A stretch of DNA of 64,000 nt from Bifidobacterium bohemicum DSM 22767 (GCF_000741525.1 NZ_JGYP01000002.1:186001-250000); one strand, 5' to 3'; counted from the first letter of the stretch, positions 33,602 to 43,494 are shown. A program made the numbers and translations. The notes: a model not told the origin generated them from the letters alone.

Positions 33602-34269
33602 TGTGGCCCACCCCATTGCCCTTTGTCTGCGTCATCGTTACGCACCACTACACTCGCACCGGCCGTTCCACCCGCCTCAGAAGGCTCTTCCCGCATCTCT
33701 CCCTCACTGATTCGGCCTGCCTGAGCCGAATCACCGCTCTTCATGACGAACCACGATGGCGGCAGGAACAGCACGGCCATTTGCGCGACGATCATTCCTA
33801 ACAACCACATATACCCAACATGCGCACTGAAAAACGGCACGCTGGCACCGAAGCCTATCGGAGTAAGCATGTCGCCTCCCAGCCCCAGCGCCAACGCCCA
33901 AGCCGTTGCCGAGGAAAAGATCAGATGCAAAGCCAATCCCACCACCCCGCTACGGGACCGCGCACACCAAGTGGAAAGCACGACGATGGCCAACGCCAGC
34001 ACCAGTCCATAGGGAATATTGTATTGCGCTCCCATGCGGTGCGCCATCGTTCCGAACAGCGCTGAAGCCATACCCGCAACCATGCAGATCAAAGCGCGAA
34101 CCACCGCATTCTGCCGATGCGACCAAGGCACATCGGCAAAGGCAGGAACATCGGAACCGTGCGCGGCACCCGTATCCTGCCCTTCGCCCGCCGACTCACC
34201 CGGAGCCCCCAATACAGCATCGAAGTCGTCAGACCGAACCCATGTCGAATCGCCACCATCAATACCCAT
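33598..34269 (-). CDS. Conserved four-TM membrane protein
   Basis: The product has about 223 residues: a soluble N-terminus, four hydrophobic helices (about 60-180) and an acidic/Gly C-terminus. It is co-transcribed with pheA-tyrA, as its stop overlaps the pheA start. I do not recognise a transport motif. The ATG at 34269 has no clear Shine-Dalgarno site; a longer start at 34341 is possible but reads low-complexity sequence. Confidence 0.65.
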   Translation of the reverse strand: MGIDGGDSTWVRSDDFDAVLGAPGESAGEGQDTGAAHGSDVPAFADVPWSHRQNAVVRALICMVAGMASALFGTMAHRMGAQYNIPYGLVLALAIVVLSTWCARSRSGVVGLALHLIFSSATAWALALGLGGDMLTPIGFGASVPFFSAHVGYMWLLGMIVAQMAVLFLPPSWFVMKSGDSAQAGRISEGEMREEPSEAGGTAGASVVVRNDDADKGQWGGPQ

Positions 34270-34537
34270 ACTGCCAGTATGCCGCACCGGGCGGTCAACG
34301 CCACCAATCCGCGCCAATCCGCCACCAGCCGAAACAACCAACCACGGCCAATTCGAATATCACCATCGGGCCATCGCCCGCACACCCCGCGCCAGCGATA
34401 TATTACGAACCGGACGTACTCCAAACGGACGGCGAAACGCCCCCGACGGCCTTCCCGAAGTCATTCGGTCGGGCGCATCGGAGGCGCTGTTTATGGCATG
34501 CAACCGCATGCTTCCGGACTCTCTACCGGCGCAAACC

Positions 34538-36469
34538 TTACTTGGCGGCCCTTGCGGCGTCCTGACGGCGCTGCTTGGCTCGCCATTTGTACCACTCGTC
34601 ACGCGACAGAATCACCTTGCGCACGCGAATGGCCTCGGGGGTCACCTCGACGCACTCGTCCTCGTTGGCGAAGTCGAGCGCCTCCTCAAGGCTCATGACG
34701 ATGGGCGGGGTGAGGGTCTCAAGCACGTCCGCGGTCGAGGAACGCATGTTGGTCATGTGCTTGGCCAGCGTCACGTTCACATCAAGTTCGTCGGGCTTGT
34801 TGTTTACTCCGACGACCTGGCCTTCGTACACATTGGACTGAGGCTTGACGAAGAAGCTGCCACGCGCCTGCAGGCGCTGCATAGCGTACGGAGTCGCGGT
34901 GCCGGCACGGTCGGAGACCATCGAACCATTCTGACGGGTGACGATCTGACCTGCCCACGGGGCGTAGCCTGCGGAAATGGAGCTTGAAATGCCGGTGCCG
35001 CGCGTCGCCGTCAACAATGCCGTGCGGAAGCCGATCAGGCCACGCGAAGGCACACTGAACTGCAAACGCACCCAGCCCGAGCCGTGGTTCGACATGGATT
35101 CCATGACACCCTTGCGGTCGGCCATGAGCTGCGTGACCGCACCCATGTATTCCTCGGGCACGTCGATGGTGTCCGCCTCCATCGGCTCGTTGATCTTGCC
35201 GTCGATAACCTTGGTGACCACCTGCGGGCGGCCGACGGTCAGTTCGTAGCCTTCGCGACGCATCTGCTCGGCGAGAATCGCCAACGCCAGCTCGCCACGC
35301 CCCTGCACCTCCCACGTATCAGGACGGTCGGTCTGTACCACCTTGATGGAAACGTTGCCGATCAGCTCGCGGTCGAGGCGATCCTTGATCATACGGGCGG
35401 TGAGCTTGTGATCCTTGCCTTCGCGGCCGGCCAAGGGCGAGTCGTTGATGCCGAACGTCATGGAGATGGCCGGATCGTCCACATGGATCAGCGGCAACGG
35501 CTTCGGATCGTCCGGGTCGACGATCGTCTCGCCGATCATGATGTCGTCGACACCGGCCACGGCCACGATGTCTCCGGGGCCGGCTTCATCGACCGGGAAA
35601 CGGTCGAGGCCCTGCGTACGCAAAATCTCGGTGAGTTTGAAGTGCTCGAGCGAGCCGTCCACACGGGACAGGCCATACTGCTTGCCCTTCTTCAACGTGC
35701 CGTTGTAAATACGCACCAGGCCCAGACGACCCAGATAATCGGAGGCATCGATGTTGGTGACATGAGCCTGCAGCGGGGCGCCCTCTTCGTACTCGGGAGC
35801 CGGAATATTGGAGATGATCGAGTCGAACAGCGGCTCGAGGTCCTTGTTGTCCGGTTCACCACCGTCCTCAGGCTGGTTCGTCGAGGCGTAACCGGCCTTC
35901 GCGGCACAGTAAATCACGGGCAGGTCCAGCAACGAGTCAAGGTCGAGGTCAACGCCCTCCTCGATCACGTCCTGCGCCAAACCCAACAGCAGGTCGGTCG
36001 ATTCGCTCACCACCTCGGCGATACGCGCATCGGGGCGGTCAACCTTGTTGATGCACAGAATCACCGGCAGTTTGGCCTCAAGCGCCTTACGCAGCACGAA
36101 ACGGGTCTGCGGCAGCGGGCCTTCGGAAGCGTCCACCAGAAGCACCACGCCATCGACCATCGAGATGCCACGTTCAACCTCACCGCCGAAATCGGCGTGG
36201 CCGGGTGTGTCAATCACGTTGATGGTGATGCCGTCGGGCTGTCCGTACTTGGCCGCGAGCGGTCCGGTGTACTGTACCGCGGTGTTCTTGGCGAGAATGG
36301 TGATGCCCTTCTCGCGTTCCAGATCGTTCGAGTCCATCACGCGATCGGGAACCTCCTCACGTTCGCTGAACACGTGCGACTGCTGGAGCATCGCGTTAAC
36401 CAGAGTCGTCTTGCCGTGATCGACGTGAGCCACGATCGCCACATTTCGAATATCACCACGTACCGCCAT
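34538..36469 (-). CDS. typA: Ribosome-binding translational GTPase TypA/BipA
   Basis: The product has 643 residues. The GTPase motifs are intact: AHVDHGKTT (G1), the RGISM / DTPGHADFGGEV (G3) region, and NKVDRPDAR (G4). The EF-G-like domains and the TypA-specific C-terminal domain follow (VRVTPEAIRV-type segment near the end; here ECVEVTPEAIRVRKV). It binds the 70S ribosome and helps 50S assembly and stress growth. The ATG at 36469 begins with the family MAVRGDIRNVAIV. It is a single gene with its own leader. Confidence 0.95.
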   Translation of the reverse strand: MAVRGDIRNVAIVAHVDHGKTTLVNAMLQQSHVFSEREEVPDRVMDSNDLEREKGITILAKNTAVQYTGPLAAKYGQPDGITINVIDTPGHADFGGEVERGISMVDGVVLLVDASEGPLPQTRFVLRKALEAKLPVILCINKVDRPDARIAEVVSESTDLLLGLAQDVIEEGVDLDLDSLLDLPVIYCAAKAGYASTNQPEDGGEPDNKDLEPLFDSIISNIPAPEYEEGAPLQAHVTNIDASDYLGRLGLVRIYNGTLKKGKQYGLSRVDGSLEHFKLTEILRTQGLDRFPVDEAGPGDIVAVAGVDDIMIGETIVDPDDPKPLPLIHVDDPAISMTFGINDSPLAGREGKDHKLTARMIKDRLDRELIGNVSIKVVQTDRPDTWEVQGRGELALAILAEQMRREGYELTVGRPQVVTKVIDGKINEPMEADTIDVPEEYMGAVTQLMADRKGVMESMSNHGSGWVRLQFSVPSRGLIGFRTALLTATRGTGISSSISAGYAPWAGQIVTRQNGSMVSDRAGTATPYAMQRLQARGSFFVKPQSNVYEGQVVGVNNKPDELDVNVTLAKHMTNMRSSTADVLETLTPPIVMSLEEALDFANEDECVEVTPEAIRVRKVILSRDEWYKWRAKQRRQDAARAAK

Positions 36470-36707
36470 AAAAGCCTCTCCTAATGCGTATGTTCCTTGG
36501 GTGTCCTCAGTAGAGAAATGTTTAACTCTTCACTCCCACACAAACCTTCACAATAGTATCCGCGTATGCCGACACGAATACGCCATCGACAAAGACACGC
36601 TGAGCCCCCGCTCCCGGCGCCGAACCTATTCGGTAAACCAAGTCGCCGACCGGCCGACACCCAGGCACGAATACGCGATACGGTTCAATCCGAGTGAGTG
36701 AGGGGGA

Positions 36708-37415
36708 CTACTCGGCCTCGTCAAGCACATCGGACTCCTGGGGCAGGAACGGCGCCAAGGCCGGCAACCGATCCAGGGAATCAAGTCCCATCTTTTCGAG
36801 GAAAAGGCCGGTCGTCACCAACAGCGCCGCCCGCGAATCAGGATCCGTGCCCTGCTCAGCAATCAGGCCGCGCACACTCAAAACCCGCACCACCCCATCC
36901 GAGTTCACCCCGCGAATGGCGGCGATCTGCGCACGCGTAATCGGCTGCTTGTAGGCCACGATCGCCAACGCCTCAAGGGCCGCCTGCGAAAGGCGCGAAA
37001 CCTGACCGTCAGCCACGAACGCGGAGACGACCGGCTCATAGACGGCCCGGTTGGCCAACTGCCAGCCGCGCGCCGAGTGACGCAACTCGAAGCCACGGGA
37101 ACGGATATTGTTGCCGGAATCGCCATCATATTGCGCTTTGAGTTCGCGCAACGCCCGCTCGACCTGACCTGCCTCAAGCGCCAAGGCATGCGCCAACTCC
37201 TCGGCGTCAATCGGCCGATCAACCACCATCAGAATCGCCTCGAGGCAGGAAAGCAGCCCACCGGGAAAATCCTCCACGTCGAAATCGACGTATTCGGGAC
37301 GGGAAACCGCTCGTGAACCGTCTTCGGCAATCGTTTCCGTGGCGTTCATCCGATCCGCACCTTGCTCGATTGTCTGCATGTCGCTATCGTCATCGTGCGT
37401 CATCCCTGCACTCAT
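36708..37415 (-). CDS. scpB: Segregation and condensation protein B
   Basis: The product has 235 residues and two winged-helix domains: LLSCLEAILMVVDRPIDAEEL in the first, and ALEALAIVAYKQPITRAQIAAIRGVNSDGV in the second, which is the most conserved stretch of the family. It is the kleisin-binding subunit of the SMC-ScpAB condensin. The start overlaps the scpA stop by four bases. The first 45 residues are acidic and not conserved. Confidence 0.93.
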   Translation of the reverse strand: MSAGMTHDDDSDMQTIEQGADRMNATETIAEDGSRAVSRPEYVDFDVEDFPGGLLSCLEAILMVVDRPIDAEELAHALALEAGQVERALRELKAQYDGDSGNNIRSRGFELRHSARGWQLANRAVYEPVVSAFVADGQVSRLSQAALEALAIVAYKQPITRAQIAAIRGVNSDGVVRVLSVRGLIAEQGTDPDSRAALLVTTGLFLEKMGLDSLDRLPALAPFLPQESDVLDEAE

Positions 37416-38392
37416 GCGAAATCCTCCTGCCCCACCACCATCGAAGCCTGATCCTCATCCGCGGACTCGATCCACCGCAGATGAAGTTCCTCGAACGGCC
37501 CGGATTGCTTATATTGCAACACGCCCTGCTTGAAAAACAGCAGGACGGCAAGGAATCGGGCCACCACCTCAAGTGTGCCGGAGGCGTCGGCAACCAACTG
37601 GGAAAACGTCATCGAGCCACCGGACTTCAATGCCCGCAACCGTGAGCGCACCACTTGAGACTGCTCCTGCAAGTTCACCTTCGCCACATGCAACTGCTCC
37701 ACGGAAACTTTGTCGGCCGGGGCATTGAGGAACACTTCGGCCGCAAGTTTGGCCAAATCAAGCGGACCGATGCTCCATTCCAGCTCCGGCAGCATGGCGG
37801 CGATGGTTGCGTCCGTATACGCCGGATGCGCAAAACGCCCGGAATTGCCGGCAAGCCGCGCGCGAAAGTCGTCGGCCGCCGTCTTGAATGCGCGGTATTG
37901 CACGAGCCGGGCAAACAGCAGGTCGCGTTCACGAAGCGCCTCCATGCTCTGCTCGTCGCGTTCCCCGTCCTCGCCGGAGGGCAACAACGACGCGCTCTTC
38001 GCTTCAATCAACACGGAAGCCACCTCAAGAAAGCCGCTGACCTCCTCCATATTGTGGGTCATGTCCAGCGAGCGCACGTAGTCGATGAACTCGCCCGTAA
38101 TGGCCGAGAGAGAAACCTCCGTCAGTTCCAGCTTACGTTCGGCGATCATGGAAAGCAGAGCATCGAACGGACCGGAATAGACGGAAAGATTGACCAGGAA
38201 ACCGGAGGCGACCCCCGATGAGGCAGGCGGTGCGTCGGCGTCCGCCCCTACCGCCATGTCACTGCCGGGCAAAACGTCAGATCGGTGAGTGTCGGATTCG
38301 TAATCGTCCGAGCGATAAACATCAGATTCGTGGGCGTCAGAAACCGGTTCCCGGCGATCCGATCCCGTCGCAGTCGCAGTCGCAGCAACCAT
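37412..38392 (-). CDS. scpA: Segregation and condensation protein A (kleisin)
   Basis: The product has 326 residues. After a disordered Asp/Ser-rich N-terminus of about 65 residues comes the kleisin domain, with FLVNLSVYSGPFDALLSMIAE, EVSLSAITGEFIDYV and a C-terminal winged helix. It bridges the SMC heads with ScpB. The gene follows parA after 15 bp and is probably in one operon parA-scpA-scpB. The SMC partner is at the right edge of the window. Confidence 0.92.
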   Translation of the reverse strand: MVAATATATGSDRREPVSDAHESDVYRSDDYESDTHRSDVLPGSDMAVGADADAPPASSGVASGFLVNLSVYSGPFDALLSMIAERKLELTEVSLSAITGEFIDYVRSLDMTHNMEEVSGFLEVASVLIEAKSASLLPSGEDGERDEQSMEALRERDLLFARLVQYRAFKTAADDFRARLAGNSGRFAHPAYTDATIAAMLPELEWSIGPLDLAKLAAEVFLNAPADKVSVEQLHVAKVNLQEQSQVVRSRLRALKSGGSMTFSQLVADASGTLEVVARFLAVLLFFKQGVLQYKQSGPFEELHLRWIESADEDQASMVVGQEDFA

Positions 38393-38407
38393 TGCGCCAT
38401 GCCTATA

Positions 38408-39364
38408 TCAGGCCACAATGCCACGGTAAATGAGCTCACGCGCGGTTTGACGATATTCTTTGGCGGTTTTGTGATTTGGCGAATAGACGGTTATCGGAGC
38501 CGCGGCGACGTTCGAATCGGGCAGTTTAATGGAACGGGAGATGACGGTGTGGAACACCTTGTCTTCAAAAGCCTCGTAAATTCGCTGGCTGACTTCCTCG
38601 CAATGGAGGGTAGGCGTATACATGGTCACCAAAACGCCGTAGACCTGCAGTTTCGGATTGATACGCGAACGCACCTTGTCGATGGACTGCATCAGCAGAG
38701 CCACACCGCGCAACGCGAAGAATTCCGCTGCAACCGGAATCACCACGCCATCGGCCGCAGCAAGGGCGTTCACCGTAAGCAAGCCCAGCGAGGGCTGGCA
38801 GTCAATGATGATGACGTCGTATTCGTCGCGTACTCCAGCGAGCACGCTGGACAGCACCTGCTCGCGTCCCACTTCGGTGACCAACTGCACCTCAGCCGCC
38901 GACAGATCGATATTGGCGGGAATAATGTCGAGGTTCTCGAATTCCGTGTGCTGCACCACATCATGCACGTTGATGGACGAATCGAACAATGCATTGTAAA
39001 TGGTGGCATCCACCGCGTTTGCGTTGACGCCCAGACCGGCCGATGCCGCACCCTGCGGGTCGAAGTCGACGATGAGCACACGTCGGCCATACTGGCTCAA
39101 GGCCCCACCGATGTTGATGGAACTGGTCGTCTTACCGACCCCGCCCTTCTGGTTGCACATGGCAAGAATGCGTGCCGGACCATGCGCTTTCAACATGGAA
39201 GGTGCCGGAAAGGTCTCATATTCGCGTCCAATAAAATCCGTAGGCATACCTTTTACCTTACCAAGAGGGCTACTCACCCCGTCACCAACCGGTTGAACCT
39301 TGATCTTACCGGCGATGGGCGGGCCTCCCTGAGCCGCTTTTTTGACGGACCGACCTGCCCACAC
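38408..39364 (-). CDS. parA: ParA-family partition ATPase
   Basis: The product has 318 residues. The deviant Walker A is CNQKGGVGKTT, followed by IVDFDPQG (A') and IIIDCQPSLG (Walker B). The first 60 residues are a typical bifidobacterial extension. No parB is adjacent; this is the ParA copy linked to scpAB. GTG at 39364 is the start, with AAGGGG five bases upstream. It probably acts in chromosome segregation together with the condensin genes downstream. Confidence 0.9.
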   Translation of the reverse strand: MWAGRSVKKAAQGGPPIAGKIKVQPVGDGVSSPLGKVKGMPTDFIGREYETFPAPSMLKAHGPARILAMCNQKGGVGKTTSSINIGGALSQYGRRVLIVDFDPQGAASAGLGVNANAVDATIYNALFDSSINVHDVVQHTEFENLDIIPANIDLSAAEVQLVTEVGREQVLSSVLAGVRDEYDVIIIDCQPSLGLLTVNALAAADGVVIPVAAEFFALRGVALLMQSIDKVRSRINPKLQVYGVLVTMYTPTLHCEEVSQRIYEAFEDKVFHTVISRSIKLPDSNVAAAPITVYSPNHKTAKEYRQTARELIYRGIVA

Positions 39365-40060
39365 GATTGCCCCTTGACAGATTCGTCATTGACGCTGCCT
39401 ACCATCGCACCGGCACCCCGCACCCACCGTTGACCACAGAGCCATATAATCCCATACTATCCGACCCATCCAAAGTCACCGCGCAACCGGATTGCCGTCA
39501 GATATAGCTCGGTCGAGCCGCGTTATGGCCGCGCCATACCATGACATACCAAGTTACACCCCAACCGAGCGGAGTCCTGCCGTGAACTACACCGACCCAG
39601 ACCTAGACCCAGACCGCACCAAACCAAACCGAACCGAACCTAGCCGGGTTGTGTTGTCCTGTGTTGGGCTATACCGAATGCTGTGGCGTCCGGGCAGTGT
39701 TGCGTCGAGTCACGTTAACTCGCATCACGCTAACTTGCGTCACGTTGAATCGCGTTGTTTCCCCATACGGTTCACGGATGAACGACAAACGTCGACCTCC
39801 GTAGCCGACGCCGTATGGACATTCGGTTTACCGGCAGATCGCACGTCGCCATCGTCGCTCACATCCACCACCGCCGTCAGCATAAGACAATCCATAAAAT
39901 GAAATTACTCACAGTTGGCTCGACGCTTTTCGCACGGCTCGGGCGTTCATGCACATCGGCAACGCAATTCCACGGGCACAGACACTTCGGATGCCCTATA
40001 CTGGTGTAAAGACATGGGCGGAAATCGAAACGCTCGAATCGCCCGCGAAAGGAGCATATT
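39365..40060. other. 700-bp low-complexity gap between divergent genes
   Basis: No gene is supported here. It contains a pentamer-like run of AACCA/AACCG at about 39617-39642, three 15-bp repeats at 39710-39754 and, before the plus-strand gene, a TATACT box at about 39997. The parA promoter must lie in its left part. Confidence 0.6.
39710..39754. repeat. Three imperfect 15-bp tandem repeats upstream of parA
   Basis: The units are TCACGTTAACTCGCA, TCACGCTAACTTGCG and TCACGTTGAATCGCG, with TCACG and AA at fixed places. Tandem units of this size ahead of a parA gene recall iteron-like binding sites, but could be simple sequence. Confidence 0.7.
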
Positions 40061-40414
40061 ATGGAAATAGGGCCACTGGCGGAATGGTTTACCGCAATTG
40101 CGGAGACGGCGGCAGTGCTTGTGGCGCTTTTCATGCCGTATCATGAAAAGCGCGAGTCAGAGAAGAAAAATTCGCACGCGGTCAAGGCACTGCTTCTGAC
40201 CTGCATCGACCAAGCTCTGGAAGACGGCCAGACCGCAGCGCTCAACGGGTTCATCCGAACAGTGACGTTAACTGATGCGTCGCATCGTGACGCGGACATG
40301 ATTGAAATCGGCAAAGCGGTGCTCAACACATTAGCCGATCAGAACATTGACGAAGAGACGAAACACAAGCGGGTGCTAGAATACCGCTCCCAGCTGTATT
40401 CGATCGACAAGTAA
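40061..40414 (+). CDS. Small N-terminally anchored protein, unknown function
   Basis: The product has 117 residues. An N-terminal hydrophobic helix (about 5-25, WFTAIAETAAVLVALFM) is followed by a charged helical domain (YHEKRESEKKNSHAVKALLL). AAAGGAG lies six bases before the ATG. The codons are less GC-rich than those of its neighbours. Small membrane-tethered proteins of this build occur in many Gram-positive genomes and phages; no function can be given. A hairpin and a terminator follow, so it is a single-gene unit. Confidence 0.7.
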   Translation: MEIGPLAEWFTAIAETAAVLVALFMPYHEKRESEKKNSHAVKALLLTCIDQALEDGQTAALNGFIRTVTLTDASHRDADMIEIGKAVLNTLADQNIDEETKHKRVLEYRSQLYSIDK

Positions 40415-40429
40415 CCTCACCGACCCATC

Positions 40430-40462
40430 GATTCGTCCATCGTTTACGACGAGGGACGAATC
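40430..40462 (+). terminator. Hairpin just after the small membrane gene
   Basis: GATTCGTCC and GGACGAATC make a 9-bp perfect stem with a 15-base loop, 15 bases after the stop. There is no T-run; the true terminator follows at 40488. Confidence 0.45.
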
Positions 40463-40487
40463 GCCTTCGATTGCATCGTTACCAGAC

Positions 40488-40520
40488 AAGCCCTGACATC
40501 CACCGATGCCGGGGCTTTTT
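40488..40520 (+). terminator. Rho-independent terminator
   Basis: AAGCCC pairs with GGGCTT, directly followed by TTT. It lies between the small membrane gene and the 3' end of xerD and may act in both directions. Confidence 0.65.
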
Positions 40521-40544
40521 CATGCCTTCACAGGGCGTTGGCGG

Positions 40545-41567
40545 TCACCGGGCTCGCGGATGCGCACCGAGATAGGTTTCGATGAGGTTCTGCGGGCTCA
40601 CATGCGTATAGATCTGGGTGGTGGTAACGGAGGCGTGACCAAGAAGCTCCTGCACCGTGCGCACATCGGCCCCACCTTCGATCAGATGCGTGGCGAAGGA
40701 ATGACGCAAGGTGTGCGGGTGCAACGGTTTGGCGATATGCGCTCGCTCGCCGGCCTGTCTGACTACTTCCCACACCGTCTGGCGAGAAATGCGGCGGCCG
40801 CGCTTGTTCAGAAAAATCGCCCGGCGCTCCACAACCGGCCTGCCGGCAGTCGATCCATATTGGGATGCTTCGAGCCTGCTCGACCTGACCGATGACGTCG
40901 ATCGGTGACTGACGGCCTTGACCGCTTTTGCCTGCAACAGTGGACGGCCCGCATCGATATAATCACGCAACGCCTCGATGGCGTATTGCCCGAGTGGCAC
41001 AAGCCGTTGCTTCGAGCCTTTCCCCGTGAGAACCACAACCCGCTCGTCGTAGTCCACATCATTGAGATCCGCTCCGCATGCTTCGGAGACACGGCAACCA
41101 GTGGCATACATGAACTCAAGCAGCGCCTTGTCTCGCAACGTCACCGGATCGACGGGCACGCCGGACGTATCGGGTGAAGGTACGGGCGCGGCATCAAGCA
41201 GACGCGCCACCTCATCGACGGAAAGCACGTCTGGCAGATGATCCCCGGCCTTGGGCGCCTTGACACGCGCCGAGGCATCGTCCAGGGTCACGCCTTGCGA
41301 CAACGCGAACTTGTGGAACTCGTGAATGCTTGCCAACCGCCGCGCCTTGCTCCGGGGACTCTGGCCCGCCGCGTCGAGCGCTGCGACGTAATCCTCCACG
41401 TCCTGCGATTTTACGGAGTCCAGACCGGTGATGCCGCGCCCGCACAACCAATCGAGATAGGCGCGTATGTCGGACTCGTAGGCCTTCACCGTGGCGCGCG
41501 CAAGCCCTCGTTCCACGTCGATATGCGCCAGAAACTGTTCCAAAAGCCTTGCCGATCCGTCATCCAT
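40545..41567 (-). CDS. xerD: Tyrosine recombinase XerD
   Basis: The product has 340 residues. The core-binding domain starts with LLEQFLAHIDVERGLARATV, and the catalytic set is complete: ATGCRVSEA (Arg), GKGSKQR (Lys), HTLRHSFATH (His-Arg), LGHAS (His) and Tyr in TTQIYTHV. It resolves chromosome dimers with XerC at dif. I chose the ATG at 41567: a TAGAAT box ends seven bases upstream, with no Shine-Dalgarno site, which fits a leaderless message. ATG 41576 is the alternative. Confidence 0.9.
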   Translation of the reverse strand: MDDGSARLLEQFLAHIDVERGLARATVKAYESDIRAYLDWLCGRGITGLDSVKSQDVEDYVAALDAAGQSPRSKARRLASIHEFHKFALSQGVTLDDASARVKAPKAGDHLPDVLSVDEVARLLDAAPVPSPDTSGVPVDPVTLRDKALLEFMYATGCRVSEACGADLNDVDYDERVVVLTGKGSKQRLVPLGQYAIEALRDYIDAGRPLLQAKAVKAVSHRSTSSVRSSRLEASQYGSTAGRPVVERRAIFLNKRGRRISRQTVWEVVRQAGERAHIAKPLHPHTLRHSFATHLIEGGADVRTVQELLGHASVTTTQIYTHVSPQNLIETYLGAHPRAR

Positions 41568-41930
41568 AACGCACATTCTAGCGCCACGCGGTTCGCCGAT
41601 GGCACCGGGAACGAACAGAGCGGAAAACATCAATGTGCAACTAGCGATCACCGGAGTAAAACGTATGGCAGAGGCACACTAACGGTGATCCTGAACTTCA
41701 CATGGATGCCAGTTTCCGCCGAACCATACTCCAGTGGCTACGACAACAAATTTTCCTGTGATATCAACCACCGGATGCATCCCCCAAGTCAAGACCCATT
41801 GTGGAACCACCAATCGGCGTCAAGGCAGAAGTGACGTCAGTTGCAACCATTGCGCCTGACCGCCCGGGCGGCTGGACAGTCTAGCATTATTCAGCCCTGA
41901 GACCGGGCTGTGACGCGCACACACGCAAAA
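41568..41930. other. 363-bp gap, nothing recognisable
   Basis: The gap lies between the xerD start and the rplT terminator. It contains the putative xerD promoter (TAGAAT at about 41575-41580 on the minus strand). No supported gene. Confidence 0.5.
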
Positions 41931-41959
41931 GTCCCGCACCACGTGACGTAGTGCGGGAC
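41931..41959 (-). terminator. Terminator of the infC-rpmI-rplT operon
   Basis: GTCCCGCAC and GTGCGGGAC form a perfect 9-bp stem; the minus-strand transcript continues with TTTTGCG. It lies 19 bases after the rplT stop. Confidence 0.9.
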
Positions 41960-41978
41960 CTAACGACGTAAACGGGAC

Positions 41979-42362
41979 TCAGGCAGCGACCGGAGCGTTG
42001 ACATCCTTGGGTAGAGCGGCCTTGGCAGCGTCCACGATGGTCTTGAACGTGTCGGGATCGCTTACGGCCAGCTCGGCGAGGGCACGACGATCGAGCTCAA
42101 TGCCCGCGGCATGAATGCCTTGGATGAAGCGGTTGTAGGTCATGCCTTCGGCGCGGACGGCGGCGTTGATGCGCTGAATCCACAACTTGCGGAAGTCGCC
42201 CTTGCGCGCCTTGCGGTCGCGGAAGTTGTAATTAAACGAATGGAGCAGCTGCTCCTTGGCCCGACGGTAGGAACGGGACCGCTGGCCACGGTAACCCGAA
42301 GCCCTCTCGAGAACGACGCGACGCTTCTTGTGGGCGTTCACTGCGCGCTTGACACGTGCCAT
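41979..42362 (-). CDS. rplT: 50S ribosomal protein L20 (bL20)
   Basis: The product has 127 residues. [15 protein letters not shown] and [20 protein letters not shown] are the family signatures. It is the last gene of infC-rpmI-rplT. L20 is essential early in 50S assembly and, in other bacteria, represses its own operon. The C-terminus is a little longer than usual (KDVNAPVAA). Confidence 0.97.
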   Translation of the reverse strand: MARVKRAVNAHKKRRVVLERASGYRGQRSRSYRRAKEQLLHSFNYNFRDRKARKGDFRKLWIQRINAAVRAEGMTYNRFIQGIHAAGIELDRRALAELAVSDPDTFKTIVDAAKAALPKDVNAPVAA

Positions 42363-42422
42363 AATATTTCCTCTAGCTTTCTATTGACTTTGAAGCCTGT
42401 ATTCGATAAGCGATTTGGACGG

Positions 42423-42617
42423 TCAGCGACCGAGCAGCCTCCTGAAGTTCTTGGACTGTGCGGTGGCCAACACCTGATCACGCGAAAGATTACGACGCTT
42501 GTGGGCGGACTTGTGCTCCAGGTTGTGGCGCATTCCGGTGCCAGCCTGCATCAGCTTGCCCGTGCCAGTGACGCGGACGCGCTTCTTGGCGGCGGAATTA
42601 GTTTTCATCTTCGGCAT
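42423..42617 (-). CDS. rpmI: 50S ribosomal protein L35 (bL35)
   Basis: The product has 64 residues and starts [20 protein letters not shown], the family signature, with the [10 protein letters not shown] motif near the C-terminus. AGGAGG precedes the ATG at 42617. It lies between infC and rplT in the conserved order. Confidence 0.97.
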   Translation of the reverse strand: MPKMKTNSAAKKRVRVTGTGKLMQAGTGMRHNLEHKSAHKRRNLSRDQVLATAQSKNFRRLLGR

Positions 42618-42711
42618 TGCTGCCCCTCCTTGTGTTCGGGATTGCAAATCTTGGCTTTGCGATCCTGCACCGGCTGCCATGCGGCAAAAACCGGCGCAAA
42701 GTATTGGTTGA

Positions 42712-43494
42712 TTATTTGTCACCTGTGGTGCGAGGACGCGACTTCAGTTTAGCCGGTGCCGACTTGTCAACAGGTTTGGACTGGCTCTTTGAGCCGGTCT
42801 CCGGTTTTGCGTCAGACACGGGCTCGGAGGCCGGAGCGGAGGAAGCCGACGTTACGGATTGCACTTGCCCTTCGGTTTTCTGCTTGGCCTCGAGACGCGC
42901 CTTTTGACGAGCCTGACGCTCTGCACGTGACTCGGCCCCGCGACGGCGCTGCTCGGACTGCGTGTGCACCTTCTTGGCCTTGGGAGCCAACGTCATGAAG
43001 ATATTGCGCCCTTCATGCTTCGGATAGGCCTCAATGGTGCCATATTCGGTCACTTCGTCGGCGAGTCGCTGCAACAGTTCCACACCACCTACTGGTCGTG
43101 ACTGTTCACGACCACGCAGCATGATGGTGACCTTGACCTTGTCGCCGCCCGAAAGAAAGCGGATCACATGGCCCTTCTTCACTTCGAAGTCATGTTCGTC
43201 GATCTTGAGACGGAAACGAATCTCCTTGATTTCCACGGCGCTCTGATTGCGGCGTGCCTCGCGCTGCTTGATCTTTTCGGTGTACTTGTACTTGCCGTAG
43301 TCGATCAGCTTGGCCACAGGGGGCTTGGCGTTCGGCGCCACCTCAACCAGATCGAGATTCGCTTCCTTCGCGAGGTTCAACGCCACCGAGGTCGCGATGA
43401 CACCCACCTGCTCGCTGTTCGGGCCAATCAGGCGTACCTGCGGGACATGTATCTCGTCGTTAATGCGTGGTTCTGCGCTGATGATGAACTCCAA
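42712..43494 (-). CDS. infC: Translation initiation factor IF-3
   Basis: The N-domain begins [17 protein letters not shown], the linker is [15 protein letters not shown], and the C-domain holds [16 protein letters not shown] and the GRE motif. A 70-residue Lys/Pro/Ser tail follows, as in other actinobacteria. No ATG or GTG is available at the right place. The candidates are TTG at 43494, behind AAGGA, and an ATC at 43482, six bases behind GGAG, which would give ISAEPRIN, the usual length. Known infC genes use rare starts (AUU in E. coli) so that IF-3 represses its own synthesis. I give the TTG limit but think the ATC is at least as likely. Confidence 0.95.
   Translation of the reverse strand: MEFIISAEPRINDEIHVPQVRLIGPNSEQVGVIATSVALNLAKEANLDLVEVAPNAKPPVAKLIDYGKYKYTEKIKQREARRNQSAVEIKEIRFRLKIDEHDFEVKKGHVIRFLSGGDKVKVTIMLRGREQSRPVGGVELLQRLADEVTEYGTIEAYPKHEGRNIFMTLAPKAKKVHTQSEQRRRGAESRAERQARQKARLEAKQKTEGQVQSVTSASSAPASEPVSDAKPETGSKSQSKPVDKSAPAKLKSRPRTTGDK

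Noticed and set aside
35084-36484. 466-codon plus-strand frame opposite typA
   Set aside because: It is the mirror of a GC-rich coding strand; its sequence has no family features and no start signal, while typA is certain.
39710-39754. CRISPR-like repeats
   Set aside because: Three 15-mers without spacers; no cas genes anywhere in the window.
42712-42800. Fusion of IF-3 with another protein at the C-terminus
   Set aside because: The Lys/Pro/Ser tail is usual for actinobacterial IF-3 and not a domain.
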